49,266 bases of DNA from Variovorax sp. KK3. Its GTDB lineage: Bacteria > Pseudomonadota > Gammaproteobacteria > Burkholderiales > Burkholderiaceae_C. Under the pieces are notes generated by a model, which was not told where the DNA came from, did no database searches, and saw nothing but the letters and a program-made list of their open reading frames with translations. Position 1 is the first letter of the stretch, and each line of letters starts with the position of its first letter. The position numbers and the translations under genes are program-made. Location: contig NZ_LYVO01000053.1 of assembly GCF_001984055.1 (NCBI RefSeq), positions 1-49,266 of the forward strand. Direction: 5' to 3'. Below are positions 1-7,633 of this stretch, piece by piece.

Positions 1-1733
1 GCTGGCTGCTGGTGCAACTGCTGCGGCAGCGCCGTGCGCGGCGCGCTCGGGTCGCGTTCGATCAGGTAGGGGTAGTCGCCCTTGCTGGCCCAGGGCTGCG
101 AATCGAGCGGCAGTCGGTAGCCCATGGGCGAATCGCCGGGCACGAGAAACAGGCGGTCGTCGCGCATGAACCAGGGGCCGGTCTTCCACGCCGGGCCGGC
201 GAGCGCCGGCGCGTCGGCGCGGGCGTTGGTGGCCTCCAGCGGCAGCACGTAGCCCACCACCGCATCGAGCTTCTGCGTGAACACGCGGCGCAGGCGGGCG
301 CGCTCGAGTTCGTCGTCGAGCTTCGAATCGAAGGGGTCGACGTTCACCGGCAGCCGGCGTTCGCGCCAGAGGTAGTAGTAGACGTCTTCGTAGCCGGGCT
401 GCACGAAGCGGTCGGTCAGGCCCAGGCGGCGCGCCAGCGCGCGGGTGAAGCGGTCGGCATCGTCGCTGGTGTAGTGCGTGGGGTGGCGCTCGTCGGCGAA
501 GCGATCGGGGTCGTGCCACACGGGCTGGCCGTCCGCCCGCCAGAAGATCGACAGCGCCCAGCGCGGCAGCTGCTCGCCCGGGTACCACTTGCCCTGCCCG
601 AAATGCAGGAAGCCGCCCTGGCCGTATTCGGCGCGAAGGCGCTGCACCATCTCGGTCGCGTAGCCGCGCTTGGTGGGGCCGAGGGCGTCGGTGTTCCACT
701 CGGCCGCATCGCGGTCGCTGGTGGCGACGAAGGTGGGCTCGCCGCCCATGGTCAGGCGCACGTCGCCGGCTGTGAGCAGTGCATCCACCGACTCGCCGAG
801 CGCCAGCACCTCGCTCCACTGGTCTTCGGTGTAGGGCATGGTCACGCGCGGCGACTCGTGGATGCGCGTGATCTTCATCTCGTGGCCGAAGTCGACCTCG
901 GCCTCGTCCACCGCGCCTTCGATCGGCGCCGCGCTCGAAGGCGTGGGCGTGCAGGCCAGCGGAATGTGGCCTTCGCCCGCGAGCAGGCCCGAGGTGGCGT
1001 CGAGGCCGATCCACCCTGCGCCGGGCAGGAACACTTCGCACCAGGCGTGCAGGTCGGTGAAGTCGACCGTGGTGCCGCTGGGGCCGTCGAGCGCCTTCAC
1101 GTCGGGCGTGAGCTGGATCAGGTAGCCCGAGACGAAGCGCGCCGCCAGGCCGCAGTGGCGCAGCAGTTGCACCAGCAGCCAGCCCGAGTCGCGGCACGAA
1201 CCCGAGGCGTTGGCCAGGGTCTGCTCGGGCGTCTGCACGCCGGGCTCCATGCGGATCAGGTAGTTGACGTCCTGGTGGACCTGCTGGTTGATGCCGACCA
1301 GGAAGTCGATGGTGCGTTGCGACTTGCGGTCGATCTTTTCGAGGTAGGCCTGCACGAGCGGCGTGGCGGCGTCGGGCACCAGGTAGGGCGCGAGCTCCTG
1401 CGCCTGCGCCTCGGTGTACTTGAACGGAAAGTTCTCGGCCTGCGGCTCGAGGAAGAAGTCGAAGGGGTTGTAGACCGCCATCTCGACCACGAGGTCGACC
1501 GTGACCTTGAACTCGCGCGTCTTCTCGGGGAACACGAGGCGCGCAAGGTAGTTGGCGAAAGGGTCCTGCTGCCAGTTGACGAAGTGTTGCTCGGGCTCGA
1601 CCCGCAGCGAATACGAGATGACGTTGCTGCGGCAATGCGGCGCAGGGCGCAGGCGCACCACCTGGGGCCCCAGCTGCACCGGCCGGTCGTACTTGTAATG
1701 GGTGACGTGGTGGAGTGCGGCGTGAATGGACAT
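1..1733 (-). CDS. Transglutaminase-like protein with DUF2126 domain (3' end outside window)
   Basis: Translating leftward from the ATG at 1733 gives an open frame that runs off the left edge, so the C-terminus is missing. The first ~290 residues are a bacterial transglutaminase-like domain with a visible triad: Cys180 in NASGSCRDSG, His229 in DLHAWCEVF and Asp245 in GLDATSG. After about residue 300 the sequence turns into the DUF2126 region (LTMGGEPTFV, then a long Trp/Tyr-rich stretch). Proteins of this architecture usually exceed 1000 residues, so roughly half is present. Family members commonly sit beside circularly permuted ATP-grasp and alpha-E genes and are suspected to act in peptide or amide-bond chemistry; the substrate is unknown. 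Here those partners lie 9 kb away on the other strand. A LysR gene is transcribed divergently from 1845. Confidence 0.92.
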   Translation of the reverse strand, partial: MSIHAALHHVTHYKYDRPVQLGPQVVRLRPAPHCRSNVISYSLRVEPEQHFVNWQQDPFANYLARLVFPEKTREFKVTVDLVVEMAVYNPFDFFLEPQAENFPFKYTEAQAQELAPYLVPDAATPLVQAYLEKIDRKSQRTIDFLVGINQQVHQDVNYLIRMEPGVQTPEQTLANASGSCRDSGWLLVQLLRHCGLAARFVSGYLIQLTPDVKALDGPSGTTVDFTDLHAWCEVFLPGAGWIGLDATSGLLAGEGHIPLACTPTPSSAAPIEGAVDEAEVDFGHEMKITRIHESPRVTMPYTEDQWSEVLALGESVDALLTAGDVRLTMGGEPTFVATSDRDAAEWNTDALGPTKRGYATEMVQRLRAEYGQGGFLHFGQGKWYPGEQLPRWALSIFWRADGQPVWHDPDRFADERHPTHYTSDDADRFTRALARRLGLTDRFVQPGYEDVYYYLWRERRLPVNVDPFDSKLDDELERARLRRVFTQKLDAVVGYVLPLEATNARADAPALAGPAWKTGPWFMRDDRLFLVPGDSPMGYRLPLDSQPWASKGDYPYLIERDPSAPRTALPQQLHQQP

Positions 1734-1844
1734 GTTTTCTCTACTGCGTCGAAGGTGCCTCGGGAGGAGACGCATACTAGCCCACTGGCATAGCAATTAG
1801 CGCGCCAAAGCCCGCCCCGGGCACGCGCGCAGAACCGGGACCTC

Positions 1845-2777
1845 ATGGACGCCAGTGCCTTCGAGTACTTTCATGTCGTGGCGCAGAGCGGCAGCATCGC
1901 GCGAGCGGCGACGCGCCTGGGCATGGAGCCCACCACGCTCACGCGCCACATCGGCCGGCTCGAAAGCGAGATCGGCGCCAAGCTCTTTCATCGCAGCGGC
2001 CGCGGCATGGTGCTCACGGGCGTGGGCAGCCAGCTGCTCGAAGAGGCCGCGAAGGTGGTGGCCACGCTGGAGAGCACGCGCCGCATCGCCGCCGAGCTGG
2101 CCGCCGGCGGGCCGGCCCGCATCGTGTTGGCGGCCCAGCCGACCATCGCCCACACCTGCTTCGGCCCGGTGGCGATGGCGCTGCAGGCCGACTTTGCCCG
2201 CGCGAAGATCCGAGTGCAGGAAGGCTATGGCCACGAGCTCGTGGGTTGGCTGCAGGACGGCGGCGTGGACATCTGCCTGCTCTACGTGTCAAGCCACATG
2301 CAGGCCGCCCTGGACTACGAGTTGCTGCTGCAGGAGCAGCTTTACTGCGTCACGCCGCCGGGCTTCGTCGTGCCCGACAGGCTGGACACGCGCGCCGTGC
2401 TCGACCTGCCGCTCGTGCTGCCGAGCACGGCCTTCGGGCTGCGCGGGCTGGTCGAGACCTGGGCCGGGTCGCACGGCAAGGCGCTGAACCTGGCCATGGA
2501 ATGCGACGGGTCGACGTACATGACGCGGCGGCTCGTGCAGGCCGGCGCCGGATGCACGGTGCTGCCTCTGGCATCGGTGCATGAAGAGGTGGCCGCGGGC
2601 CGGCTGGCCGCGACCCGCATCGAAGGCCACGACGCGCTGCGCTCGGTCGCATTGGCCACGGCGAAGAACCGCGTGCCCTTGCCCGGCCTGTGGGAGGTGG
2701 TGCGCACCACCAAGCGGGTGGTCGGCGACCTGGTGCGCGCCGGCCAATGGCCTGGCGTGGACCGCATGGCGCAGTAG
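1845..2777 (+). CDS. LysR-family transcriptional regulator
   Basis: 310 residues, the usual LysR length. The N-terminal winged helix-turn-helix covers about residues 1-65 (SGSIARAATRLGMEPTTLTR, then KLFHRSGRGMVLT). It is followed by an alpha/beta effector-binding domain. It is divergent from the transglutaminase gene (110 bp gap) and convergent with the thiamine-diphosphate enzyme, whose 3' end lies 33 bp away. LysR proteins usually act on the divergent promoter and on catabolic genes nearby. The likeliest targets are therefore the transglutaminase gene or the 2810-7500 cluster; the sequence does not decide which. The effector is unknown. Confidence 0.9.
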   Translation: MDASAFEYFHVVAQSGSIARAATRLGMEPTTLTRHIGRLESEIGAKLFHRSGRGMVLTGVGSQLLEEAAKVVATLESTRRIAAELAAGGPARIVLAAQPTIAHTCFGPVAMALQADFARAKIRVQEGYGHELVGWLQDGGVDICLLYVSSHMQAALDYELLLQEQLYCVTPPGFVVPDRLDTRAVLDLPLVLPSTAFGLRGLVETWAGSHGKALNLAMECDGSTYMTRRLVQAGAGCTVLPLASVHEEVAAGRLAATRIEGHDALRSVALATAKNRVPLPGLWEVVRTTKRVVGDLVRAGQWPGVDRMAQ

Positions 2778-2809
2778 CGGTCGCGCCGCACCGGACGCGA
2801 TCGGCTGAC

Positions 2810-4489
2810 TCAGGCCTGGGGCTCGCCGAGCCGCAGCGCAGGCGTGATCTGCTTCGGGTCGGTCACCAGTTCGAGCAGCGCCAGGCCATCGTGCCGACGT
2901 GCCCGCTCCAGCGCGGCCGCGAACTGGTCCGTCGCATCGACGCGTTCGGCAAAAGCGCCGAAGGACTTCGCCAGCGCCACGTAGTCCGGCCCCTGCAGAC
3001 GGGTGCCGCTGATGCGATGGGGGTAGTGCTTTTCCTGGTGCATGCGGATGGTGCCGTACATGCCGTTGTTGACCACCAGCACGATCAGCTTCGCACCGTA
3101 CTGCGCGGCGGTCGCCAGCTCCTGCGGGTACATCAGGAAGCAGCCGTCGCCGGCCACGCAGACCACCTCGCGATCGCGGTGCCGCAGCGCGGCGGCGACG
3201 GCCGCGGGCAGGCCGTAGCCCATGGCGCCGCAGGTTGGCGCCAGCTCGGTCCGCGTGGCCCGGTATTCGAAGAAGCGGTGCAGCCACACCGCGTAGTTGC
3301 CGGCGCCGTTCGTCACGATGGCATCGTCGGGCAGGGCGGCGCGCAGCGCCTGCATGGCCTGGCCCAGGTCGACGCCCGTGGCGTCGGGGCTGCGCTGGGG
3401 CGGCACGCCGAAGCGCACGAAGGCGTCGCGCGCCGACGCGGTCCAGTCGTTCCATGCCGGGCGCTCGGGAGGCGGCAGCGCGGCCAGCATCGCCACGGCC
3501 GCGGGCGCGGGCAGTTCGATGCCCATGTCGGGCTGGAAGACGCGCCCGATCTCGGCGGCCTCCACGTGGATGTGAATCAAGGTTTGCGTCGGCCTGGGAG
3601 CCTCCAGCAGCGTGTAGCCGTCGGTCGCGATGTCGGTGATGCGGGTGCCGAGCGCCAGGATCAGGTCGGCGCGGCGGACCATGTCGGCCAGCGCCGGATT
3701 CATGCCCAGGCTCAGGTGGCCCACGTACTGCGGCAGGCGGTTGTCGACCACGTCCTGCCGGCGGAAGGTGCAGGCCACGGGCAGGTTCCAGTCGGCGGCG
3801 AACCTGGCGAGCGACTCTGCCGACGCCGGGCTCCAGCCGCTGCCGCCCACCATGACGAGCGGCCGCTCGGCGTCGGCCAGCAGCGTGCGCAGGCGCATCG
3901 CGGTTTCGGTGGAGGCCGCCGGCGCATCGAGCGCCGTCGACTTGCAGGCGGGCACCTGGCTCGGCGCGACCAGCACGTCTTCGGGCAGCGCGATGACCAC
4001 CGGGCCGGGCCGGCCGGACACGGCCACGTGAAATGCGCGCGCGACGATCTCGGCCGTGCGGCTGGGGTCGGTGATCTCGACCACCCACTTCGCGAGCTTG
4101 CCGAACATCGCGACGTAGTCGACCTCCTGGAACACGTCGCGGCCGACGTCGCCGCGCGCGATCTGGCCGACGAACAGGATCATCGGCGTCGAGTCCTGCT
4201 GCGCCGTGTGCACGCCGGTGCTGGCGTGCGTGGCACCGGGGCCGCGCGTCACCATGCAGATGCCGGGCCGGCCGGTGAGCTTTCCGTCGGCCTCGGCCAT
4301 GTTGGCCGCGCCGCCCTCGTGCTTGGCGACGATCAGCTCGATGTCGTCGGCCGCGTCGTAGAGGGCATCGAGCACCTCGAGGTAGCTTTCGCCGGGCACG
4401 CAGAACACGCGATCGACGCCGTGCAGGCGCAGCGAATCGACCAGCACGCGGCCGGCGGTGGGAAGGGTGGGGTTCATGTCGGCTTTCAT
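2810..4489 (-). CDS. Thiamine-diphosphate-dependent enzyme, acetolactate synthase/benzoylformate decarboxylase superfamily
   Basis: 559 residues with the three-domain layout of the POX/ALS superfamily. The catalytic-type Glu is at position 58 (AKHEGGAANM). The ThDP/Mg motif starts with GDG at 447 and ends with NN at 474-475. The family includes acetolactate synthases, benzoylformate and oxalyl-CoA decarboxylases and sulfoacetaldehyde acetyltransferase. No small acetolactate synthase subunit gene is adjacent, so valine/isoleucine synthesis is unlikely. Context (Bug receptor, TauD-type dioxygenase, two LysR genes) favours breakdown of a 2-oxo acid or a related acid. A second in-frame ATG at 4477 could be the true start; neither has a clear ribosome-binding site. 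The gene is divergent from the LysR gene at 4617. Confidence 0.9.
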   Translation of the reverse strand: MKADMNPTLPTAGRVLVDSLRLHGVDRVFCVPGESYLEVLDALYDAADDIELIVAKHEGGAANMAEADGKLTGRPGICMVTRGPGATHASTGVHTAQQDSTPMILFVGQIARGDVGRDVFQEVDYVAMFGKLAKWVVEITDPSRTAEIVARAFHVAVSGRPGPVVIALPEDVLVAPSQVPACKSTALDAPAASTETAMRLRTLLADAERPLVMVGGSGWSPASAESLARFAADWNLPVACTFRRQDVVDNRLPQYVGHLSLGMNPALADMVRRADLILALGTRITDIATDGYTLLEAPRPTQTLIHIHVEAAEIGRVFQPDMGIELPAPAAVAMLAALPPPERPAWNDWTASARDAFVRFGVPPQRSPDATGVDLGQAMQALRAALPDDAIVTNGAGNYAVWLHRFFEYRATRTELAPTCGAMGYGLPAAVAAALRHRDREVVCVAGDGCFLMYPQELATAAQYGAKLIVLVVNNGMYGTIRMHQEKHYPHRISGTRLQGPDYVALAKSFGAFAERVDATDQFAAALERARRHDGLALLELVTDPKQITPALRLGEPQA

Positions 4490-4519
4490 GCGCGGAGTCT
4501 AGGCCGGTCGGGCCGCGGC

Positions 4520-4539
4520 CTGCACCGGTATCGGTGCAG
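4520..4539. promoter_or_regulatory. 20-bp inverted repeat between divergent LysR and ThDP-enzyme genes
   Basis: CTGCACCGGTATCGGTGCAG has perfect 8-bp arms around a 4-bp centre and lies in the 127-bp divergent intergenic space. A further CTGCAC half-site is at 4575-4580, next to a CATAAT sequence (4583-4588) that could be the -10 box of the LysR gene. LysR regulators typically bind dyads placed this way, so it is a candidate operator. The assignment is positional only. Confidence 0.5.
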
Positions 4540-4616
4540 GGCAGCCATGCAGTTTTCGCGTTGCCGGCCCGGGCCTGCACTGCATAATCGCCGCGGCTTC
4601 CCCCGGCGATTGGTCC

Positions 4617-5531
4617 ATGGACTTGCAGAAACTCGAGATCTTCGTTTGCATCAGCCGGCACGGCAATCTGAGCAAGGCCGCGGTGGCGCTGGACATGCTG
4701 CCGTCGGTGATGAGCCGGCAGGTCGCCGCACTCGAGCAGGCCTGCGGCGGCAAGCTGTTCCACCGAACGGGCCGCGGCATGGCACTCACCGAACTGGGCG
4801 GCAGGCTGCTGCCCCGCGCGCAGGCCACGCTGCTCGAATACAAGAACCTCCAGGACGAGGTGAAGTCGCAGCACGGCGTGATCAGCGGCGAGGTGCGCAT
4901 CGGCCTGGTGCCTTCGCTGGCGCAGGCCATCGCCGGCCCGCTGTTCCGATGCATGCGCGACGAGTATCCCGGTGTGAAGCTGGCGGTGACCGAAGGCGTG
5001 AGCGCGCAGCTCGATGCCTGGCGCGCCAGCGACAGCGTCGACATCACGATCCTCTTTCGCGCGGGTCGCTCCGAGTTGCAGAATGAGGACGCGCTGGGCG
5101 ACGTGGAGACCTATCTCGTCGGCGCGCGCGAAGACCCGGTCACGGCAGGGCCGTCGGTATGCTTCGCCGACGTCGCGGCGCTGCCGCTCGTGCTGGCGTC
5201 CGCACCCAACGGCCTGCGTGCCGACGTGGAGCGCGAAGCGCAGCGGCAAGGCCTCAAGCTCAACATCGTGCTCGAAACCAACTCGCTGATGGTGCAGACC
5301 CAGGTGGCCGCGCGCGGTGACGCCTACACGATCATGGCCGGCCACGCCGCGAGCCAGCGCCTGGGCGACGGGCTGCAGGCGTCGCGCATCGTGGCGCCCT
5401 CGATCGTCAGGACCATCGCGCTCAGCGTGGCGTCGCATCGCCCCGCGAGCGCCGCCACGCGGCTGGTCGCCCGCGAGGCCAAGAAGCAGGTGGCCGAGGC
5501 CTTCAGGACGATGGGGCTCGAGCCGCGCTGA
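4617..5531 (+). CDS. LysR-family transcriptional regulator
   Basis: 304 residues. The DNA-binding domain is at about 1-65 (MDLQKLEIFVCISRHGNLSK, then KLFHRTGRGMALT), followed by a LysR substrate-binding domain. It is recognisably related to the LysR gene at 1845: both have the KLFHR(S/T)GRGM segment of the wing, but the effector domains differ. It is divergent from the ThDP enzyme with a strong dyad between them, and its 3' end faces the Bug receptor gene 18 bp away. The most economical inference is that it controls the ThDP enzyme and perhaps the receptor-dioxygenase pair. Confidence 0.92.
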   Translation: MDLQKLEIFVCISRHGNLSKAAVALDMLPSVMSRQVAALEQACGGKLFHRTGRGMALTELGGRLLPRAQATLLEYKNLQDEVKSQHGVISGEVRIGLVPSLAQAIAGPLFRCMRDEYPGVKLAVTEGVSAQLDAWRASDSVDITILFRAGRSELQNEDALGDVETYLVGAREDPVTAGPSVCFADVAALPLVLASAPNGLRADVEREAQRQGLKLNIVLETNSLMVQTQVAARGDAYTIMAGHAASQRLGDGLQASRIVAPSIVRTIALSVASHRPASAATRLVAREAKKQVAEAFRTMGLEPR

Positions 5532-5549
5532 ACGCGCTGCACCGCGGAC

Positions 5550-6509
5550 TCAGTCGAGCGAGATGTTGGCCGAGCGGATCACCTCGCCCCAGCGGGCGAT
5601 TTCCTGCTGGATGTAGTCGTTGGCCGCGGCCGGCGTGCCCGTGCGGGCCTCGGCGCCGAGTTCGCCGAGCCGTGCCACGAAGGCCGGGTCGTTGACGACC
5701 GCGTTGAGCGCGGCGTTGTACTCGCGGACCAGCGCAGCCGGCGTCTTCGACGGTGCCAGCAGCGCGAACCAGCCCTGGATCTCGTAGCCCTTGAGCGTCT
5801 CGGCCACGGTGGGCACGTTGGGCAGCAGCGGCGAGCGCTTAGCGCCGGTGATGGCCAGCGGGCGAAGCGCGCCGCTGCGGATGTGCGGCAGCATCAGCGC
5901 CACGTTGTCGAACATGATCGGCGTGCGCCCGGCCATCAGGTCGGGGAAGGCGGCCGCGCTGCCCTTGTACGGCACCTGCGTCATCTCGACGCCCGCCATG
6001 TTCTTGAAGAGCTCGCCCGCCAGGTGCTGCCCCGTGCCCTGGCTGGCCGACGCGTAGTTGAACTGGCCCGGCTGCGACTTGAGCAGCGAGATGAATTCGG
6101 GCACCGTCTTCGCCTTCACGTCGGGGTGCACCACCAGCACATAAGGCGTGGTGGCGACCATGCCGATGGCGGTGAAGTCCTTTGCGGTGTCGAAGGCGAG
6201 CTTCTTGTAGAGGCTCGCGTTCGTCGCATGGCTGCTCGGCACGAACAGCAGGTTGCTGCCGTCCGCCGTGCCGTTGGCCACGGCCTGCGCAGCGATGTTG
6301 CCGCTGGCGCCGCCGCGGTTGTCGACGATGACGGACCGTCCGAGCTTCTGGCCCAGGTTGTTGGCCACGAGGCGGGCGATGACGTCGGTGGTGCCGCCGG
6401 GCGGAAAGCCGACGTTGATGCGAATGGCCTGGTCGTTCGCGAAGGCGGCGCCGGTCAAGAGGGTGCCGGCGGCTGCGGCGAGCAGGGCGCGACGGGTGGC
6501 GAGGAACAC
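5550..6509 (-). CDS. Bug-family (TctC-like) periplasmic receptor of a tripartite tricarboxylate transporter
   Basis: 319 residues starting with GTG, preceded by AAGGAG eight bases upstream. An N-terminal signal peptide (ATRRALLAAAAGTLLTGAAF, ending near AFA) exports the protein. The mature part shows typical Bug features: INVGFPPGGTTDVIAR near the N-terminus, DNRGGASGN, the FNYASASQGTGQH segment and PYKGSAAA. Bug proteins bind carboxylates and related small molecules in the periplasm. No TctA/TctB membrane subunits are present here, as is common for orphan Bug genes in Burkholderiales. It lies 49 bp downstream of the TauD-type gene in the same direction, so the pair probably forms an operon and the receptor may capture the dioxygenase substrate. 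Confidence 0.94.
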   Translation of the reverse strand: MFLATRRALLAAAAGTLLTGAAFANDQAIRINVGFPPGGTTDVIARLVANNLGQKLGRSVIVDNRGGASGNIAAQAVANGTADGSNLLFVPSSHATNASLYKKLAFDTAKDFTAIGMVATTPYVLVVHPDVKAKTVPEFISLLKSQPGQFNYASASQGTGQHLAGELFKNMAGVEMTQVPYKGSAAAFPDLMAGRTPIMFDNVALMLPHIRSGALRPLAITGAKRSPLLPNVPTVAETLKGYEIQGWFALLAPSKTPAALVREYNAALNAVVNDPAFVARLGELGAEARTGTPAAANDYIQQEIARWGEVIRSANISLD

Positions 6510-6558
6510 GGGGCAGTCTCCTTGTCGGATTTCGTGGAAGGCTTGGATGTCGCGGGCG

Positions 6559-7500
6559 TCAGTCGTGCAGCGACGAGATGCCAGCGACGATGTCCTGGCT
6601 GGTCGCCGCGGCGGCCTTCAGCGCGGCCTGCGCCGCCTTCGCGGCCTCGGGGTTTTCGAGGCGCCCGTGGTAGTCGCCCATGGTCGAGGTGCGGATCATG
6701 TGGCGGAACTCGCGCGGGTCGTAGTCGCCCACGGCCAGGTGGGTGAGGCAGCGGTTGTCCCACAGCACGAGGTCGCGCACTTCCCAGCGGTGGCGGTAGA
6801 CGAAGCGCGGCTGCACCGAGTGCTGGCACAGGAACTGGATGATCGGCTTGCTTTCGGCATCGCTCATGCCGACGAACGTGCGCACGCGGTCGTTGACGTA
6901 GAGCGCACGCCGGTGCGCATCGGGATGCTCGCGCACGGCCGGATGAACCACCGGCGGGTTCAACCGCTTGAAGGCTTCCATGATGGCCGGGTCGCGCCGC
7001 GCGGAGATCAGGCTCACGTCGTGGACGGCCTCGGTGTCGTCGAGGAACGCGCGCAGCTTGGGCGACAGCGACTCGTAGGCCAGGTACATGTTGGCGAACA
7101 TGGTGTCGCCGCCGACCGAGGGCTTCTCGATGCAGTAGACCATCGTGCCCTTGGCCGGACGCGTCGTATACGACAGGTCGGTGTGCCAGTTCTGCCCGTT
7201 GTTGGCGCCGGGCGGCAGCTTGCCGTCGATGGGCTTGTTCGACAGCAGCATCACCTCGTCATGGCCGGGGTGGCGGTTGAAGGGCTGGCTCGCGTAGTCG
7301 TCGAGTTCGCCGAAGTGGCGGGTGAAGGCGATCAGCGTCTCTGGGTCGAGGTCCTGGCCGGGGAACACCAGGACCAGGTGCTTCGTCCAGGCCGCCTTGA
7401 TCTGGGACACTTCGTCGGCGCCGAGCGTCTTCGACAGGTCGACGCCTGTGACCTTGGCGCCGAGCGCGTAGCCGATGGGTTGAACGTGAATGGCTGACAT
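6559..7500 (-). CDS. TauD/TfdA-family Fe(II)/2-oxoglutarate dioxygenase
   Basis: 313 residues. The iron ligands read as His106 and Asp108 (WHTD) and His254 (LTHLAVGDYD); Arg270 (MIRTS) is placed to bind 2-oxoglutarate. This is the full set for an active TauD/TfdA enzyme. Family members hydroxylate taurine, other sulfonates, phenoxyacetates or alkyl sulfates, releasing the leaving group; residues alone do not fix the substrate. It starts at ATG 7500 and no good Shine-Dalgarno sequence precedes it: the leader holds two direct copies of ATCAGGGATGG (7499-7509 and 7511-7521). The following Bug receptor gene is co-directional, which suggests coupled uptake and oxidation of one compound. Confidence 0.92.
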   Translation of the reverse strand: MSAIHVQPIGYALGAKVTGVDLSKTLGADEVSQIKAAWTKHLVLVFPGQDLDPETLIAFTRHFGELDDYASQPFNRHPGHDEVMLLSNKPIDGKLPPGANNGQNWHTDLSYTTRPAKGTMVYCIEKPSVGGDTMFANMYLAYESLSPKLRAFLDDTEAVHDVSLISARRDPAIMEAFKRLNPPVVHPAVREHPDAHRRALYVNDRVRTFVGMSDAESKPIIQFLCQHSVQPRFVYRHRWEVRDLVLWDNRCLTHLAVGDYDPREFRHMIRTSTMGDYHGRLENPEAAKAAQAALKAAAATSQDIVAGISSLHD

Positions 7501-7633
7501 CAGGGATGGGATCAGGGATGGATCGGGTGGGAGGAAAACTTTGAATCGAATGTATGTCCGCGGTCTTCATGGAGCGAGGCCCGGCTCGCGAATCCAGCTT
7601 TCGCGAATCTGCGAACTCTGACCGGGCCGCAGC

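Noticed and set aside
12..1793. Long rightward open frame opposite the transglutaminase
   Set aside because: Its product is rich in Arg, Ala, Gly and His with no domain, while the leftward frame carries a complete Cys/His/Asp triad. It is a high-G+C shadow.
2289..5438. 1049-codon leftward open frame
   Set aside because: It spans three real genes on both strands and has no recognisable domain; an antisense or out-of-frame artefact.
1845..5531. The two LysR genes as a recent tandem duplication
   Set aside because: Similarity is confined mostly to the DNA-binding wing; effector domains are too different for a recent duplication.
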